DNA from: CBDBBY01 sp965205055
GTDB taxonomy: Bacteria; Pseudomonadota; Alphaproteobacteria; Rhodobacterales; Rhodobacteraceae
Length of the DNA stretch: 64,000 nt
Assembly: GCA_965205055.1 (NCBI GenBank)
Contig: OZ242030.1
Location: 3,472,001-3,536,000, forward strand
Direction of reading: 5' to 3'
Made by a program: the position numbers and the translations under genes. Positions 27,130 through 37,036 of the stretch are shown here, piece by piece. The notes below the pieces were generated by a model. It was not told where the DNA came from and did no database searches. It was given only the letters and a program-made list of their open reading frames with translations. Position 1 is the first letter of the stretch, and the number at the start of each line of letters is the position of its first letter.

Positions 27130-27984
27130 ATGAACAATACGAACATCGAAAAACGTAGACAGGTCGTAACGGTCGCTGATATCATCGCTGAAAGGCTGCA
27201 ACCGGAGATTGGTTTGCATTATGAACCTCTAAGCAAGCAGGTTGACGCCCTAATTCAGCCTTTTCATAAAGCAGCGACCGAATTTGAACAAAGTTACCAA
27301 GAAATTGGTAAGACGTGCAATTCCGTGGTCCGTGGTCTTCAACAGGCAGGGCTTGCGATTGAGCCAATTATCAAAAAAATGAACCAGATGGGCAGCATCT
27401 TTATCCAATTTGATCAAGCTGTAAAAACCGCTATCGAACTGCAACTTAGCAGTCCAACGACGGGCGTACAACCAGCGAAACGCGATGCTGCGTCTGTGAA
27501 TTCATACGTTTACCGCCCATTCATCAACACTTCCAAAGGCAGGCCACTCCTCAAGATCGCGGACAGCAGTTGCGATTCCGCTTTGAAGCCTTCAAACCCA
27601 TCTTGTGGGTGCATTGATAAAGTTCCAGAAATGTTGGCTAATTTTGGATTTCCACGCGCAGCAAACGAGATGCAGGAAGCAATTTACGACCTTCGACGTG
27701 TACCACCCGACTGTACCGGTGCAATGCAACACGCTGGAGCCGCGTTGGAGGCGATTGCACGGAGTATTTCGGGAAAGCAGAACTGCACGTTCGGGAAGAT
27801 TGTGAAATCGCTTGATCTTCCGCCACCTATGGATCAGTTTGCGAGCAAACTTTGGGGCTTTGCTTCCGAACACGGTCGCCACATCCGTGAAGATCGCTCT
27901 GTTGATTTCGCTATGACCAAATCAAGCGTTATCTGTATCTGTGCGATTTGTGAATTCCTTGTTGAATCGATGCAAACCAAATAG
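27130..27984 (+). CDS. Unknown protein, possibly Abi-like
   Basis: A 284-residue protein with a good start (GGAGTAATC before the ATG). Residues 1-110 are helical, probably coiled coil (VDALIQPFHKAATEFEQSYQ). Residues about 130-170 are Ser/Pro/Cys-rich (SNPSCGCIDKVPEML). The last 100 residues are helical with GAMQHAGAALEAIARSI and GFASEHGRHIRED, which weakly recall the C-terminal domains of abortive-infection proteins. I do not recognise the family. It is somewhat AT-richer than the paa genes and stands alone between two catabolic blocks, so it is likely cargo of a defence or mobile type. Confidence 0.55.
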   Translation: MNNTNIEKRRQVVTVADIIAERLQPEIGLHYEPLSKQVDALIQPFHKAATEFEQSYQEIGKTCNSVVRGLQQAGLAIEPIIKKMNQMGSIFIQFDQAVKTAIELQLSSPTTGVQPAKRDAASVNSYVYRPFINTSKGRPLLKIADSSCDSALKPSNPSCGCIDKVPEMLANFGFPRAANEMQEAIYDLRRVPPDCTGAMQHAGAALEAIARSISGKQNCTFGKIVKSLDLPPPMDQFASKLWGFASEHGRHIREDRSVDFAMTKSSVICICAICEFLVESMQTK

Positions 27985-28531
27985 CGCATACTAATGAATG
28001 GTGATCGAGAAATCTGAGTTAAGCTGAATTTCAGAACCTAAAACACACAATTTTCCTTGGCGGCAGCACGATTTCGGATTCCATCACCTCGCAGCTGCCG
28101 GGAACATTTTTGCCGGATTCATGTCAGGAGATTGAGTGCATTCTTTTGTCTAGCTGGCGAGGCCGTAACCAGTTTAACACTTCCGAATCCGCTGAGGGAG
28201 ACTGCGTTCTGAGCGACGGTTGAGAGGCCAGCGAGCAGAGAAGGAAGCTGTGCACAGCCGCTCCGCCTTGTCCGCCATACGCTTGCGCGCCGAGCCATCG
28301 ATTCAGCTTGTTCTTCCGGTCGGCGACGACGGGAACACAATGTCATGGTTGAGGTATAGAAGTTGTGGATTTTCAACTGGATGCAGCTTGAAGGAGCCAC
28401 CGCGCGGGCGTCAAGACGGAGTTGCAAAAATGGGTGAACTCAGACAGAACTATCCCAACAAAATAATCATGAGATGCCTCAAGCTTGAAGCAGCATGATG
28501 CGACCGGCGCGCTGCGGCCCGAAGAAGGTAA
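27985..28531. other. Gene-free stretch
   Basis: No supported gene. The short open frames here lack ribosome-binding sites and family resemblance. Confidence 0.4.
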
Positions 28532-28548
28532 CGGGCGAGTCACGCCCG
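28532..28548 (-). terminator. Possible terminator of the glucosidase gene
   Basis: On the minus strand, CGGGCG-TGACT-CGCCCG lies 26 bases after the glucosidase stop and is followed by TTACCTTCTTC. The stem is only 6 bp and the T-tract is poor, so this is a weak candidate. Confidence 0.35.
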
Positions 28549-28574
28549 AGCGCTTCAAATCATCGCGTATGGGT

Positions 28575-30191
28575 TCAAGCGTGCGGGTCTTTACCTTTGA
28601 CCCGCCCGACCAGCCAGCCGAACGGGCCGAGCTCGGCCGAATCTTCTGCGATGCTCGCCTTGCGATCCAGATCGACATCCACCTGCTCGGGCAACGCGAC
28701 GCTTTGGCTGCTGTCGGAAAGGTTGAAGAGGCAAAGCGTGTCGCTGCCTCGCCGAATGCCGAGCACCGCGTTCCCCAGATCCGGAAAGGAGCATGTGTCT
28801 GTCCACAGGTCAGCGGAAGCGTTGCGGTATTTCAGAAGCGCCTTGTAAGTCTCCAGAACGGAATTCTCGGCTCCGTCCTGCAAATCGACCGCTTTGGAGG
28901 CTTGCGCCTCCTTGACCGGCAGCCAAGTTTTCCGAGCCTCTGAAAACCCTGCATTCAATGCGTCATGCTGCCACGCCATCGGCGTGCGGCACCCGTCGCG
29001 CCCCTTGTCCGCAGGCCAATAGTTCAAGCCCTGCGGGTCGGTCAGTTCCGCGTATTCCAGTTCGGTTTCGGTCTGCCCCAGCTCTTCTCCCTGGAAAATG
29101 CAGATTGATCCGGGAAGCGACATCAGCAGCGCCCCGGCCATCCGCGCCAGATCGTCCGAGAGTTCCGGCCGGCAGCCCCAGCGGCTGACGTGGCGCTGGA
29201 CGTCATGGTTCGAGAAGGCCCAGCACGGCCAGCCGTTCGGCGCGGCGGCGAAGAATGCCTCGACCTGCTGGCGGAAGTGCTCGGCAGTGAAGACCGGGCC
29301 GAGCATGTCGAACGAATAGGCCATATGCAGACGCTTGTCCCGGGTGTACTCCGCCATGAGGCCGACGCCTTGGTGACTGTCGCCGATTTCGCCGATCAGC
29401 ATGCGGTCGCCGTATTGATCCAACAGCCCGCGCATGCGTTCAAGGAAAGCGATATTGTCCGGCTGGTTTTTGGAGAACAGAGGAAACTGCATTTCGTAGA
29501 GGCGGCCCACGACGCTGGGCAGCGGACGGTATTCCGCAGGGTTGTCGCGCAGCTTGTCGTCGTGGAAGTAGAAATTCACCGTGTCGAGCCGGAACCCGTC
29601 CACGTTGCGGTCAAGCCAGAATTTCATGACGGAAAGCGCCCAATCCTGCACTTCGGGATTGTGGAAGTTGAAATCCGGCTGCTCGCGCAGGAAATTGTGG
29701 AAATAGAACTGCTGCCGTCGCGGCTCCCACTCCCAGGCGGACCCGCCGTTGAAGATCGCCAGCCAGTTGTTCGGAGGAGTGCCGTCGGGCTTGGGATCCG
29801 CCCAGACGTACCAGTCGGCCTTCGGGTTGTCCCGGCTCTGCCGGCTTTCTTCGAAGAACGGATGCAAATTGCTGGAATGCGAAAGCACCTGGTCGATGAT
29901 CACGCGCAGCCCGGCTTCATGCGCGGCGTTTACGAGCTCGTCGAAATCGTCCAGCGTGCCGAACAAGGGATCGATGCCGGTATGGTCCGAGACGTCGTAT
30001 CCCATGTCCAGCATGGGCGAGGTGAAGAACGGCGAGAGCCAGATCGCGTCGACGCCGAGATCCGCGATGTAGGGCAATCTTCGCGCGATGCCTTTCAGGT
30101 CGCCGATGCCGTCGCCATTGTCATCCTGAAACGAGCGGGGGTAAATCTGGTATATGGCGCATCCGCGCCACCATTCGTGTTTTGAAGCCAT
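28575..30191 (-). CDS. aglA: Alpha-glucosidase, GH13
   Basis: A 538-residue cytoplasmic glycoside hydrolase family 13 enzyme that releases glucose from alpha-glucosides such as maltose, trehalose or sucrose. Conserved regions: AIYQIYPRSFQDDNGDGIGD at the N-terminus; GFRLDTVNF with the nucleophile Asp203; LIGEIGD with the acid/base Glu268; FSNHDVQR with the transition-state-stabilising Asp330. No signal peptide, so it acts on imported sugar. GAGG precedes the ATG. It is divergent from the LacI-type regulator and shares with it an operator at 30227-30244. Exact substrate (AglA-like or TreC-like) is not resolved. Confidence 0.9.
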   Translation of the reverse strand: MASKHEWWRGCAIYQIYPRSFQDDNGDGIGDLKGIARRLPYIADLGVDAIWLSPFFTSPMLDMGYDVSDHTGIDPLFGTLDDFDELVNAAHEAGLRVIIDQVLSHSSNLHPFFEESRQSRDNPKADWYVWADPKPDGTPPNNWLAIFNGGSAWEWEPRRQQFYFHNFLREQPDFNFHNPEVQDWALSVMKFWLDRNVDGFRLDTVNFYFHDDKLRDNPAEYRPLPSVVGRLYEMQFPLFSKNQPDNIAFLERMRGLLDQYGDRMLIGEIGDSHQGVGLMAEYTRDKRLHMAYSFDMLGPVFTAEHFRQQVEAFFAAAPNGWPCWAFSNHDVQRHVSRWGCRPELSDDLARMAGALLMSLPGSICIFQGEELGQTETELEYAELTDPQGLNYWPADKGRDGCRTPMAWQHDALNAGFSEARKTWLPVKEAQASKAVDLQDGAENSVLETYKALLKYRNASADLWTDTCSFPDLGNAVLGIRRGSDTLCLFNLSDSSQSVALPEQVDVDLDRKASIAEDSAELGPFGWLVGRVKGKDPHA

Positions 30192-30226
30192 GACTGCCTC
30201 GCGGGTCTTGAAAGTCGCGGCAAATT

Positions 30227-30244
30227 ATTCGAAACGTTTCGGAT
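30227..30244. promoter_or_regulatory. LacI-family operator between glucosidase and regulator
   Basis: ATTCGAAACGTTTCGGAT, a palindrome with central CG differing at one position from the perfect 18-mer at 31395. It lies between the divergent glucosidase and regulator genes, 36 bases upstream of the glucosidase ATG and 67 upstream of the regulator start. LacI/GalR proteins bind such sites, so the regulator should control both directions. Confidence 0.85.
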
Positions 30245-30310
30245 GCGCAAGACCGGCGATGAGCGAAGCGGCGCGGCCGGAGGCGATGATGCTGCCGAGA
30301 GGCTGAAAAA

Positions 30311-31345
30311 ATGGCGACGTTGAAAGACATTAGCAGAAAACTGAGCATTTCGGTGACCACCGTCAGCAGGGCGCTGAACGGCTATTCCGACGTGAATGAG
30401 GAAACCCGAAAACGCATCCACCAGGCGGCCGTCGAGCTGAACTACCGTCCGAACCAGTTCGCGCGGAAGCTCGTCACCGGCCGCTCGGGTCTCGCGGCCA
30501 TGGTGCTTCCGGACGATTTCGGAATCACGACGCGGGAAATCTGGTTCGAAATCCTGGCCGGGCTGTCGGTCGAGTTCGCGAAGCACGATATCGACTTCGT
30601 CCTGAAAGTCAGTCCGACCGATCAGATTGTCAATACCTATCAAAGGCTTATAGAAAGAAACGCGATGGACGGATTCGTCGTCATCGCCGCGTTGCCCAAG
30701 GACGAGCGGGTGTCGCTGCTGGCCCGGAACGACGTGCCGCTGGTCTTGCACGGGCGATCGGAGCAGGTTGTCGAGTGTCCCGTTTTCGATATCAACAATT
30801 ATGAATTGATGCTCCAGTCCATGCAGCATTTGCTTGAGCTGGGACATCGGCGAATCGCATTCATCGGCGGGCCGGCGAATCACGGCTTCATGATTGACCG
30901 GACGCGGGCCTACAGGGCGGCTCTGGCGAGTGGGGGACTTCCTTTCGACCCCGATTGTATTGCCTGCGGAGAGCGGATGACCGAAGAGCTGGGGATGGTC
31001 AATTCGATAAGGATGTGCAGTTCGGGCGGCGAGGAGCCGACCGCTTTCGTATGCGGCAACACTATGATTGCAAAGGGAATTTACTCCGCGATGCAGATAT
31101 TGGGGCGAAACATTCCGGAGGATGTTTCGGTCGTCGCCCATGACGATGCGCTGCCGGAATACCGGGCCGTCGATTTCCGGCCTGCGCTGACGGTCACCCG
31201 CGTGCCGCTGCGCGACAGCTCCCGGCCGCTCGTGGATCTGCTTGTGCGGCGAATCCGGGGCGAGCCGGTCGAATCGCTGACGGAGATCCAAGAGGCCGAG
31301 TTCCTCGTCAGATCCTCGACAAGTTCAATTGAATCAAAAGCTTAA
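30311..31345 (+). CDS. LacI-family transcriptional regulator of the sugar genes
   Basis: A 344-residue LacI/GalR regulator. The N-terminal HTH and hinge read LKDISRKLSISVTTVSRALN then YRPNQFARKLVTGRSG. The periplasmic-binding-protein-like domain follows with RRIAFIGGP, TAFVCGNTMIAKGIYSAM and VSVVAHDD. GAGAGG is upstream of the ATG. It sits between the glucosidase and the importer, each preceded by the palindrome that LacI-family hinge helices recognise. It is expected to be a repressor relieved by an alpha-glucoside or its phosphate; the ligand is not predictable. Confidence 0.93.
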   Translation: MATLKDISRKLSISVTTVSRALNGYSDVNEETRKRIHQAAVELNYRPNQFARKLVTGRSGLAAMVLPDDFGITTREIWFEILAGLSVEFAKHDIDFVLKVSPTDQIVNTYQRLIERNAMDGFVVIAALPKDERVSLLARNDVPLVLHGRSEQVVECPVFDINNYELMLQSMQHLLELGHRRIAFIGGPANHGFMIDRTRAYRAALASGGLPFDPDCIACGERMTEELGMVNSIRMCSSGGEEPTAFVCGNTMIAKGIYSAMQILGRNIPEDVSVVAHDDALPEYRAVDFRPALTVTRVPLRDSSRPLVDLLVRRIRGEPVESLTEIQEAEFLVRSSTSSIESKA

Positions 31346-31365
31346 TCCCTATTAAAAATCGGGTA

Positions 31366-31395
31366 TTGACAGGTTTTGTCCCGTTTCACTATTAA
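31366..31395 (+). promoter_or_regulatory. Sigma70-type promoter of the importer operon
   Basis: TTGACA at 31366-31371 and TATTAA at 31390-31395, 18 bases apart. The -10 box runs into the operator at 31395-31412, so a bound repressor would cover the start of transcription. The leader to the binding-protein ATG is about 50 bases. Confidence 0.75.
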
Positions 31396-31412
31396 TCCGA
31401 AACGTTTCGGAT
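31395..31412. promoter_or_regulatory. LacI-family operator of the importer operon
   Basis: ATCCGAAACGTTTCGGAT is a perfect 18-bp palindrome with the central CG of LacI/GalR sites. It overlaps the end of the predicted -10 element and the expected start point. The sister site at 30227 differs at one base. Confidence 0.9.
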
Positions 31413-31454
31413 CGCCGATGAAGGCGATGAACCTCAAGAATGGAGAACGAAAAG

Positions 31455-32729
31455 ATGGGCAAGTGTCTGAAATTATCATTGCTTTGCGCCGCTGCATTCG
31501 CGCTGGCATCCGCCGGCGCGGCGTCGCAAGCGGCCGAAATCACTTACGTGACCGGAGCGCCGGTCGGCGACAGGGAGCTTCTGGCGCGCATCGCCGAGCC
31601 TTGGGAGAAGGAGACCGGGCATACGCTCCGAATCACTCCGATGCCGCCGTCGACGACCGACTCGTTCGGCCAGTACCGGTTGTGGCTCGCGGCGCAGAAC
31701 TCCGAGATCGACATCTACGAGACGGACGTGGTTTGGGCCCCTCAGCTGGCTGATCATTTTGTCGACCTGACGGAAGCCGCCGCCGCTGTGGCCGGCGACC
31801 ATTTCCCTTCGATCATAGAATCGCAGACCGTGAACGGGGCGCTCGTCGCTCTGCCGCTGTTCACCGATGCGCCCGCGCTCTATTTCCGTCGCGACTTGAT
31901 CGAGAAGCACGGAGCAAGCGTGCCGACCAAGTGGGAAGATTTGACGGCGACCGCCGCCGCGATCCAAGCGGCGGAGCGCGACGAGGGGAACAGCGATTTC
32001 TGGGGCTTCGTCTGGCAGGGCAACGCCTACGAGGGATTGACCTGCGACGGGCTTGAATGGGTGAAGTCTTTCGGCGGAGGCCAGATCGTCGAAGCGGACG
32101 GCACCATTTCGATCAACAATCCTGAAGCCGCAGCGGCGATCGCGCTGGCCGCAAGCTGGATCGGCACGATCTCGCCCGAAGGCACATTGTCATACCAGGA
32201 GGAAGACTCGCGCGGCATCTGGCAATCGGGAAACGCGCTGTTCATGCGCAACTGGCCGTATGCCTATTCGCTGGGCAATGCCGACGATTCGCCGATCGCG
32301 GGCAAATTCGGAATCGTGCCGCTGCCTTCAGGCGGCGACCATGACGGTTCCGCGGCCACGCTCGGCGGCTGGAATCTGGCGGTCTCGCGCTACTCCGAGA
32401 ATATCGATGCCGCGACGTCGCTGGCGCTGTATTTGACCTCGCCTGAAGCGCAGCTTCTGCGCGCCAAAGAGCTTTCGCGGCTGCCGACGATCGTTTCGCT
32501 TTACGAACATCCCGAAATCACGGATGAACAGCCGGTGATCGCGTCTTGGAAGGATATCTTTCTGAACGCGGTTCCGCGTCCGTCTGCGCCGACCAAAACC
32601 CGATACAACGAAGTTTCGGCGCGATTCTGGACTGCGGTCCACAACACTCTGTCCGGAAACGGAAGCGCGGCGGAAAATCTTGAGTTGCTCGAGTTTGAAC
32701 TTGAAGAGATCAAAGGCAGCAGTTGGTAG
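31455..32729 (+). CDS. Sugar ABC transporter substrate-binding protein (ThuE/AglE-like)
   Basis: A 424-residue periplasmic solute-binding protein of cluster B. The signal peptide is MGKCLKLSLLCAAAFALASA with cleavage probably after ASQA. The mature part shows EIDIYETDVVWAPQLADHFV, the TDAPALYFRRDLIEKHG stretch and ALFMRNWPYAYSL, all typical of trehalose/maltose/sucrose binders of the ThuE and LpqY type. The ATG at 31455 has GGAG nine bases upstream; an upstream ATG at 31440 is less likely. First gene of the importer operon, separated from the permeases by a stable hairpin. Confidence 0.92.
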   Translation: MGKCLKLSLLCAAAFALASAGAASQAAEITYVTGAPVGDRELLARIAEPWEKETGHTLRITPMPPSTTDSFGQYRLWLAAQNSEIDIYETDVVWAPQLADHFVDLTEAAAAVAGDHFPSIIESQTVNGALVALPLFTDAPALYFRRDLIEKHGASVPTKWEDLTATAAAIQAAERDEGNSDFWGFVWQGNAYEGLTCDGLEWVKSFGGGQIVEADGTISINNPEAAAAIALAASWIGTISPEGTLSYQEEDSRGIWQSGNALFMRNWPYAYSLGNADDSPIAGKFGIVPLPSGGDHDGSAATLGGWNLAVSRYSENIDAATSLALYLTSPEAQLLRAKELSRLPTIVSLYEHPEITDEQPVIASWKDIFLNAVPRPSAPTKTRYNEVSARFWTAVHNTLSGNGSAAENLELLEFELEEIKGSSW

Positions 32730-32748
32730 CTCGACGTCCGGAACGCGC

Positions 32749-32772
32749 CGCTTGCCCGAAAGGGCAAGCGGC
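32749..32772 (+). promoter_or_regulatory. Intercistronic hairpin after the binding-protein gene
   Basis: CCGCTTGCCC-GAAA-GGGCAAGCGG: a perfect 10-bp stem with a GNRA-type tetraloop, 20 bases after the stop. There is only a short CTTTT some bases further on. Such hairpins behind binding-protein genes stabilise the upstream message or partly terminate, which gives more binding protein than permease. Confidence 0.8.
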
Positions 32773-32828
32773 CGCAGTCTTTTGCGTAATCCGGTTCTGA
32801 CGACCGAACTCGGCGCGGAAGAGTGTCC

Positions 32829-33778
32829 ATGGGCAACGCATTGAACCGCGCGGTGACCCTGGGAGCGCGCCGCCGAAGAACAGCCCACCTTTTTTTGTTG
32901 CCGCTGATCGCGGCGCTTCTGCTCGTTGCGGCTTGGCCGCTGGTTCGGACGTTCTATTTCTCGTTCACCGACACCAGCCTGAACGACCTCGCCGGCGGCG
33001 AATGGATCGGATTCAAGAATTATCTCTACTGGCGCGAGCTGTCTTCAGGACGCGTGGTCTATCGCGGCCTGCTGGTGGATGAGGCGTGGTGGAATGCCGT
33101 CTGGAACACGTTCCGCCTGACTTTCCTGGCCGTCTCCATAGAGGCGGTCCTCGGCCTTCTCGTCGCCATGCTTCTGAACGCGGAATTCCGCGGGCGAGCG
33201 ATCGTCCGCGCGGCGATCCTGATCCCTTGGGCAATCCCGACCATCGTGTCGGCCCGTCTCTGGGGCTGGATGCTGCACGACCAGTTCGGCATCCTGAACG
33301 AAATCCTTCTGCTCGCCGGGCTGATCGACATGCCCATCGCATGGACGGCTCGGCCCGACACGGCGATGCTGGCGGTGCTCATCGTGGAAGTCTGGAAAAC
33401 CACGCCGTTCGTGGCGCTGCTGTGCTTGGCAGGTCTTCAGATGATCCCGCGCGACATATACGAGGCCGCGCGCGTGGACGGAGTCAGTCGGCTGAGGGTG
33501 TTTCTGGGCGTCACGCTGCCGCTGGTGCGGCCGGCTCTGATGGTCGCGATCATATTCCGGGCTCTCGATACGCTCAGGATCTTCGACCTGATCTATGTGC
33601 TGACGCCGAATTCCGAGGCGACCAAGACAATGTCGGTCATCGCCCGGGAGAACCTGATCGAATTCGACCGATTCGCATACGGCTCGGCGCAGTCGGTGCT
33701 GCTTTTCCTGCTCATTGCGGTAGCAACGCTGCTCTACATTTGGCTGGGACGGGTCGATGTCGGCGACGAGGTGGCGCG

Positions 33779-33782
<4 letters not shown>
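32829..33782 (+). CDS. Sugar ABC transporter permease 1 (ThuF/AglF/MalF type)
   Basis: A 317-residue inner-membrane permease with six predicted transmembrane helices (for example LFLLPLIAALLLVAAWPLV near the N-terminus). The cytoplasmic EAA loop is EAARVDGVSRLRVFLGVTLP, the coupling site for the ATPase. GGAAGAG precedes the ATG at 32829; an upstream GTG at 32823 is possible. Its stop overlaps the next ATG (ATGA), so the two permeases are made in equal amounts. Confidence 0.94.
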
Positions 33783-34606
<824 letters not shown>

Positions 34607-34611
34607 CGCGA

Positions 34612-35616
34612 ATGACGCAAATCAGCTTGAAAAACCTCTGCAAATCCTACGGCGCGCTGGACGTCCTCAAGAACGTAGATCTGTCGATCAATTGCGGCGA
34701 ATTCGTAGCTTTCGTCGGCCCGTCCGGCTCGGGCAAGTCCACGCTGCTGCGTCTCATATGCGGGCTGGAGGACATCACCGAGGGAAGCATTGAATTCGAC
34801 GGCAAAAACGTTGCTGCGCTCAGTCCTTCGGAGAGAGGCGTGGCGATGGTGTTCCAGTCCTACGCGCTTTACCCGCACATGACCGTGTACGAGAACATGG
34901 CGTTCGCGCTGCGCCAGATCGGCCGTTCCCGGACCGAGATACGACGCCGGGTGACCGAGGCGGCCGAAACTCTTGAGATCGGGCATTTGCTCGACCGCAA
35001 GCCGCGCCAGTTGTCAGGCGGCCAGCGCCAGCGGGTCGCGATCGGCAGGGCGATCGTGCGCGACCCGAAAGTTTTCCTGTTCGACGAGCCGCTTTCGAAT
35101 CTCGACGCGGCACTGCGCGCGCAGACGCGGCTTGAGATCGCGTCGCTGAACGCCCGCATGCGGGAGACGTCGATGATCTATGTGACCCACGACCAGGTGG
35201 AGGCCATGACCTTGGCCGACCGGATCTGCTTGTTGCATGACGGGCGGATCATGCAGGTCGGCAGCCCGCGCACGATCTACGACACTCCGGAATCGGTATT
35301 CGTGGCCAGCTTCATAGGGTCGCCCAGCATCAACCTCATGCGAGGAAGGTGGGCCGAGATGCATGGCTGCCGAACGCTCGGCGTGCGGCCCGAGCACATT
35401 TATCGCGACGAGGATCAGCCGGTCTGGAAGGGGAAGGTGAGATACATCGAAGATCTCGGAGCCGAACAATACATCCATGTCGAAATCGATGACCGGACGA
35501 ACTTGGTCGTCCGTCGGCAAGAAGAATTGGCTGTCCAGATTGGACAGGAAATTGGGCTTTCCGCCGACCCCGGCAAGCTGCACCGGTTCGACGCACAGGA
35601 TCAGAGGCTGAATTAA
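34612..35616 (+). CDS. Sugar ABC transporter ATPase (MalK/UgpC type)
   Basis: A 334-residue ATPase. Walker A is GPSGSGKST (36-44), Q-loop VFQSYALYPH, signature LSGGQRQR (134-141), Walker B VFLFDEP (154-160), switch His in YVTHDQVEAM. The C-terminal regulatory OB domain includes TLGVRPEHI but is short compared with E. coli MalK (371 residues). It energises the two permeases. It is the last gene of the operon; 35617-35700 shows no convincing terminator. Confidence 0.95.
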   Translation: MTQISLKNLCKSYGALDVLKNVDLSINCGEFVAFVGPSGSGKSTLLRLICGLEDITEGSIEFDGKNVAALSPSERGVAMVFQSYALYPHMTVYENMAFALRQIGRSRTEIRRRVTEAAETLEIGHLLDRKPRQLSGGQRQRVAIGRAIVRDPKVFLFDEPLSNLDAALRAQTRLEIASLNARMRETSMIYVTHDQVEAMTLADRICLLHDGRIMQVGSPRTIYDTPESVFVASFIGSPSINLMRGRWAEMHGCRTLGVRPEHIYRDEDQPVWKGKVRYIEDLGAEQYIHVEIDDRTNLVVRRQEELAVQIGQEIGLSADPGKLHRFDAQDQRLN

Positions 35617-35699
35617 GGCGCGGCAAGCTGCGCTTCAACGAATGGTACGTGTCTCGCGAGCAATTAGCCTCTGCAAGGCTGGTCCACACTCTGACGAGC

Positions 35700-36339
35700 G
35701 ATCTGGACGCCCCCCCCCTGAGTTTTGTGTGCAGGCGTGACTCCGAGAGATTGGCAGCATTATTGGCAAGTAGTTCAAAGACCTTCTGGTCGAACAAAAC
35801 TTTGTAAGATACGTCTGAGAACTCAGAGTATTTGTCCCTTTTTACCTCACGCTCGATAGTACCCGAGCCGATGAGAAACTCGGTTTGGCTAAGTCCTACC
35901 GCGTCGCTGAATGACTGTTCGATACCCTTTGCAATACCCGCTTTTTTCTTCATCGACTTCAAAAGGACATCACGCTTCAAAGCTACGGTGTTAAACACAT
36001 AATCATATTCTTCTTTAAGGTTTTCTCTGGCCAGCAGAGTGGACATCTTGCCGAAGCAAATTTCTCGTTGATCGAGTCAATCACAAAGACTGCATCACCG
36101 GATACTTCGGCATCATCTTGATCCAGCAATTGGAAGTTAGTTTGCCGTTCAAGGTACACTATGTCCTTGGGAGTTTGCTTTGAATAAATGTCCTTGAATG
36201 AGCGAGCAAAGGAAGTTTTCATGAGTCCGTTTGGTGCATAGATTGCTATAGGCATATTATTGATTTCAAAGCTGAATTCATGCTCCAAGGCTGGGATACC
36301 GCAGCAATTGCTCATTATGATTTTATATTTGGTTGTCAT
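35700..36339 (-). pseudogene. AAA-type ATPase gene, truncated and frameshifted
   Basis: From the ATG at 36339: MTTKYKIIMSNCCGIPALEH, then a Walker-A-like IYAPNGLMKTSFARSF. After VIDSINEKFASA the frame shifts by one missing base near 36043 (GCAAGATG where AAGATG would continue) and resumes as MSTLLARENLKEEYDYVFNT, then EFLIGSGTIEREVK. A run of nine C (35710-35718) marks the next break, and the homologous sequence ends soon after. It is the N-terminal part of a KAP/Rad50-like predicted defence ATPase whose name I cannot give. Non-functional. Confidence 0.7.
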
Positions 36340-36599
36340 CCACGCTTCACGTACCGACAATGCATATCAATGCCATAGGAATGAAACGATCCTAATACAG
36401 AAAACAGAGGGGTTGCTTTGGAGACTAAACGAAGTTTTTGAACGCTTCAATCAGTTGTTTGCAGTTTTGCGTTTTGCAGGGCTTACGCGTGTCCGGGTTG
36501 TTTCATGCGGCAACTTTCGCTCCGTCGATCCGCATGGAGATGCACGGAGCTGATACACAGCCAAACATCAAGCGGCTTTTTTGCTGTTCAGAGATGCTC

Positions 36600-37036
36600 T
36601 CAATAATCGATCCGGGGTGTCTGAGTTCGATTACCACCAACGGTAAACCGTTCACAAAGACCACACACCTGGGCGGTGATTGTGGCTGCTTTCAACGACA
36701 GTGAACTGGTTTGCGACCATCAAGTCGTTGGTCGCCGGGTTGGCAAAGTTGATCAAACGCACCTTGTTACCCTTGATCGACCCGTCCGGGCGGCGGTATT
36801 CAACGTTAATCCCATCAACCAGAAAGCAGTGAATGCGCTGGTTCTCGTCGAGCAACGACGGCGTTTCGGTGATTTGCCGCCTCTTCCAGCAACCCCGGCA
36901 AGATAGTCTCCGTATTCGTCATCCGCCGCTTCTACTGCCCGTCAAGCGCAATCGAAACCGGGTCTTCATAGCCCCAGCCAAGCTCCTGCATCAGCGCCAA
37001 AGCAACTTGTTCGACGAGGTCATCGTTGATGCTCAC
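36600..37036 (-). pseudogene. hsdR 5' fragment (type I restriction subunit)
   Basis: From a GTG at 37036 that overlaps the dGTPase stop (GTGA): SINDDLVEQVALALMQELGW, then a stop in frame. Frameshifted continuation reads LDENQRIHCFLVDGINVEYR, then RPDGSIKGNKVRLINFANPA and NQFTVVESSHNHRPGVW. These are the opening and the early nuclease-domain segment of HsdR, including the VNQFTVxEGxHNRRPDxV motif. Everything downstream is missing. The overlap shows that dGTPase and hsdR were once one operon, probably within a type I R-M locus. Confidence 0.8.

Noticed and set aside
29190..30185. 331-codon open frame antisense to the alpha-glucosidase
   Set aside because: Shadow of the glucosidase codon pattern; no independent evidence.
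30095..31291. 398-codon open frame antisense to the LacI-type regulator
   Set aside because: It mirrors the regulator gene, has no family resemblance or ribosome-binding site, and GC-rich genes commonly leave long antisense frames.
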